This document shows positions 63,222 through 64,000 of a DNA stretch of 64,000 nucleotides, piece after piece (the stretch's first letter is position 1; the number at the start of each line of letters is the position of its first letter). Origin of the DNA: Sideroxydans sp. CL21 (GTDB lineage Bacteria; Pseudomonadota; Gammaproteobacteria; Burkholderiales; Gallionellaceae). The position numbers and the translations under genes are program-made. The notes below the pieces were generated by a model. That model searched no databases and was not told the DNA's origin. It saw only the letters and a program-made list of their open reading frames with translations. The DNA lies in NCBI RefSeq assembly GCF_902459525.1, contig NZ_LR699166.1, forward strand, positions 3,236,501 through 3,300,500. Direction: 5' to 3'.

Positions 63222-64000
63222 CTATTCAACAAAATGCTGAAGATTAAAACGTCCGGTCCAGCCATCATTGGAACGAACCACCACTGCAAATGGATGCAAG
63301 CCTCGCTCCAATTTCGGTGACACGGTAAGAAAGACTGATGTTCTGCCGACCGATTGCATACTTACTGTTGGCCTGCTCAGGGTGAATGCGCTCTCAGGCA
63401 AGCCTTCCACAGCAACGCTTAATTCAGATGGACGATAACGTTTGCTGGATATCTCGATACGGTAATCGCGCGCAGTTTGATTATGTTCCGTCTGCAAATA
63501 GCCCACCGCGATGTGATATGGCTGATATGACCATACTCCCCATGTAAACAGAATGATACCCAGAATTGCAAAGGGGGCGGTCCAGCGAAATCTCGATAGT
63601 AACGACATCGTGTTATCTCTAAGCTTTTGGATCTTGCCCGATGCTCGCTGTCCGAACTCAAACCGCAGCAAGCCAATTCCTCCCTTTTTTGCATGCAAAT
63701 TGTTGCATGCATCAATACAATCACCGCAATTTATGCAACTGTCATAAATTTCTGTTTTTCGGGGGTCCAACTCGATAAAACAGGTCGTCACGCAGTAATT
63801 ACATTTTTCGCATTCGTTAGCCCGGGTGGCGTCGTAAAGCACGTGCAACGTTTCCTTGGTTTTGAACGAATGTTGCCAAACCCTGTAGACGCAAGCAAAA
63901 CGGCACCAGAAATGCCTGAGCACCGCTATATCCAAAAGGATCATCATTACCCATACAGAATAAATCCAATACAAGGAACCAGCCAGTCTCGAATCCGTTC
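63222..64000 (-). CDS. CcoG/FixG-like dicluster ferredoxin (5' end outside window)
   Basis: The frame is open to the right edge, so the start is missing. Visible: a membrane helix with FWCRFACVYRVWQHSF, two [4Fe-4S] motifs (CEKCNYCVTTC and CINCGDCIDAC), another helix (APFAILGIILFTWGVWS) and the C-terminal Ig-like FixG domain (YRIEISSKRYRPSELSVAVEGLP...HPFAVVVRSND). In known systems CcoG reduces copper for assembly of cbb3-type cytochrome oxidase. It heads the visible part of a minus-strand set with 12 and 3 base gaps, so oxidase subunit genes may lie just beyond 64000. Confidence 0.85.
   Translation of the reverse strand, partial: TDSRLAGSLYWIYSVWVMMILLDIAVLRHFWCRFACVYRVWQHSFKTKETLHVLYDATRANECEKCNYCVTTCFIELDPRKTEIYDSCINCGDCIDACNNLHAKKGGIGLLRFEFGQRASGKIQKLRDNTMSLLSRFRWTAPFAILGIILFTWGVWSYQPYHIAVGYLQTEHNQTARDYRIEISSKRYRPSELSVAVEGLPESAFTLSRPTVSMQSVGRTSVFLTVSPKLERGLHPFAVVVRSNDGWTGRFNLQHFVE

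Overview
The window looks like one stretch of chromosome from a betaproteobacterium, most likely of the Nitrosomonadales/Gallionellaceae type. The reasons are its GC-rich core gene style, the gene families present (PilSR with a PP0621-type partner, bioC/bioH biotin genes, an ATP-cone class I ribonucleotide reductase, a complete MSHA-type pilus locus) and many short hairpin repeats between genes. The assignment rests on family content only. No tRNA, rRNA, CRISPR array, phage or insertion-sequence transposase was recognised.

Region 1 (1-16.7 kb) is mostly minus strand. It holds a partial mltF, a small membrane protein, serS followed by a relic of a different serS 3' end, rarA, lolA and ftsK, then a NarL-type regulator, a hybrid sensor kinase, a Sco copper protein, a DsbD_2-like membrane protein, and a tightly coupled biotin operon bioB-F-H-C-D (no bioA here). 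comF diverges from bioB. A MITE-like element with perfect 19-bp inverted ends separates comF from the next block.

Region 2 (16.9-34.2 kb) is a 17-gene minus-strand MSHA (type IV pilus-like) locus in the order mshE, mshG, a prepilin, an unknown 4-TM protein, mshA, C, D, O, P, Q, I, I2, J, K, L, M, N. MshE carries the c-di-GMP-binding N-domain family. A UUCG-capped terminator follows the major pilin gene. One prepilin has a leader peptide that appears to be encoded by an inserted palindromic repeat.

Region 3 (34.2-49.0 kb) holds trmL, gpsA, an SH3 protein, secB, grxC, a membrane rhodanese, a PglL-type O-oligosaccharyltransferase (a candidate pilin glycosylase), a DUF2892 protein with a BigR/YgaV-like ArsR repressor, gpmI-envC-ctpA, a truncated GGDEF relic, and a divergent set of a class C beta-lactamase-fold protein, an alpha/beta hydrolase, a polysaccharide deacetylase and a methyltransferase.

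Region 4 (49.4-59.0 kb) has a lysine/alanine-rich histone H1-like protein built from 90-nt higher-order repeats, a long gene-poor AT-rich spacer, nrdAB with paired NrdR boxes 32 bp apart, and the PP0621-pilS-pilR-ampD operon.

Region 5 (59.2-64 kb) is visibly AT-richer and accessory in character. It contains a coiled-coil mini-protein, a large polytopic membrane protein coupled to a 66-residue membrane protein, a 34-residue membrane microprotein with its own ribosome site and terminator, a stand-alone haem-copper-oxidase-subunit-I-like fragment, and a minus-strand set (CcoG-like ferredoxin, 2-TM protein, lipoprotein) running off the window end. This is the best place in the window to look for an undescribed respiratory module.
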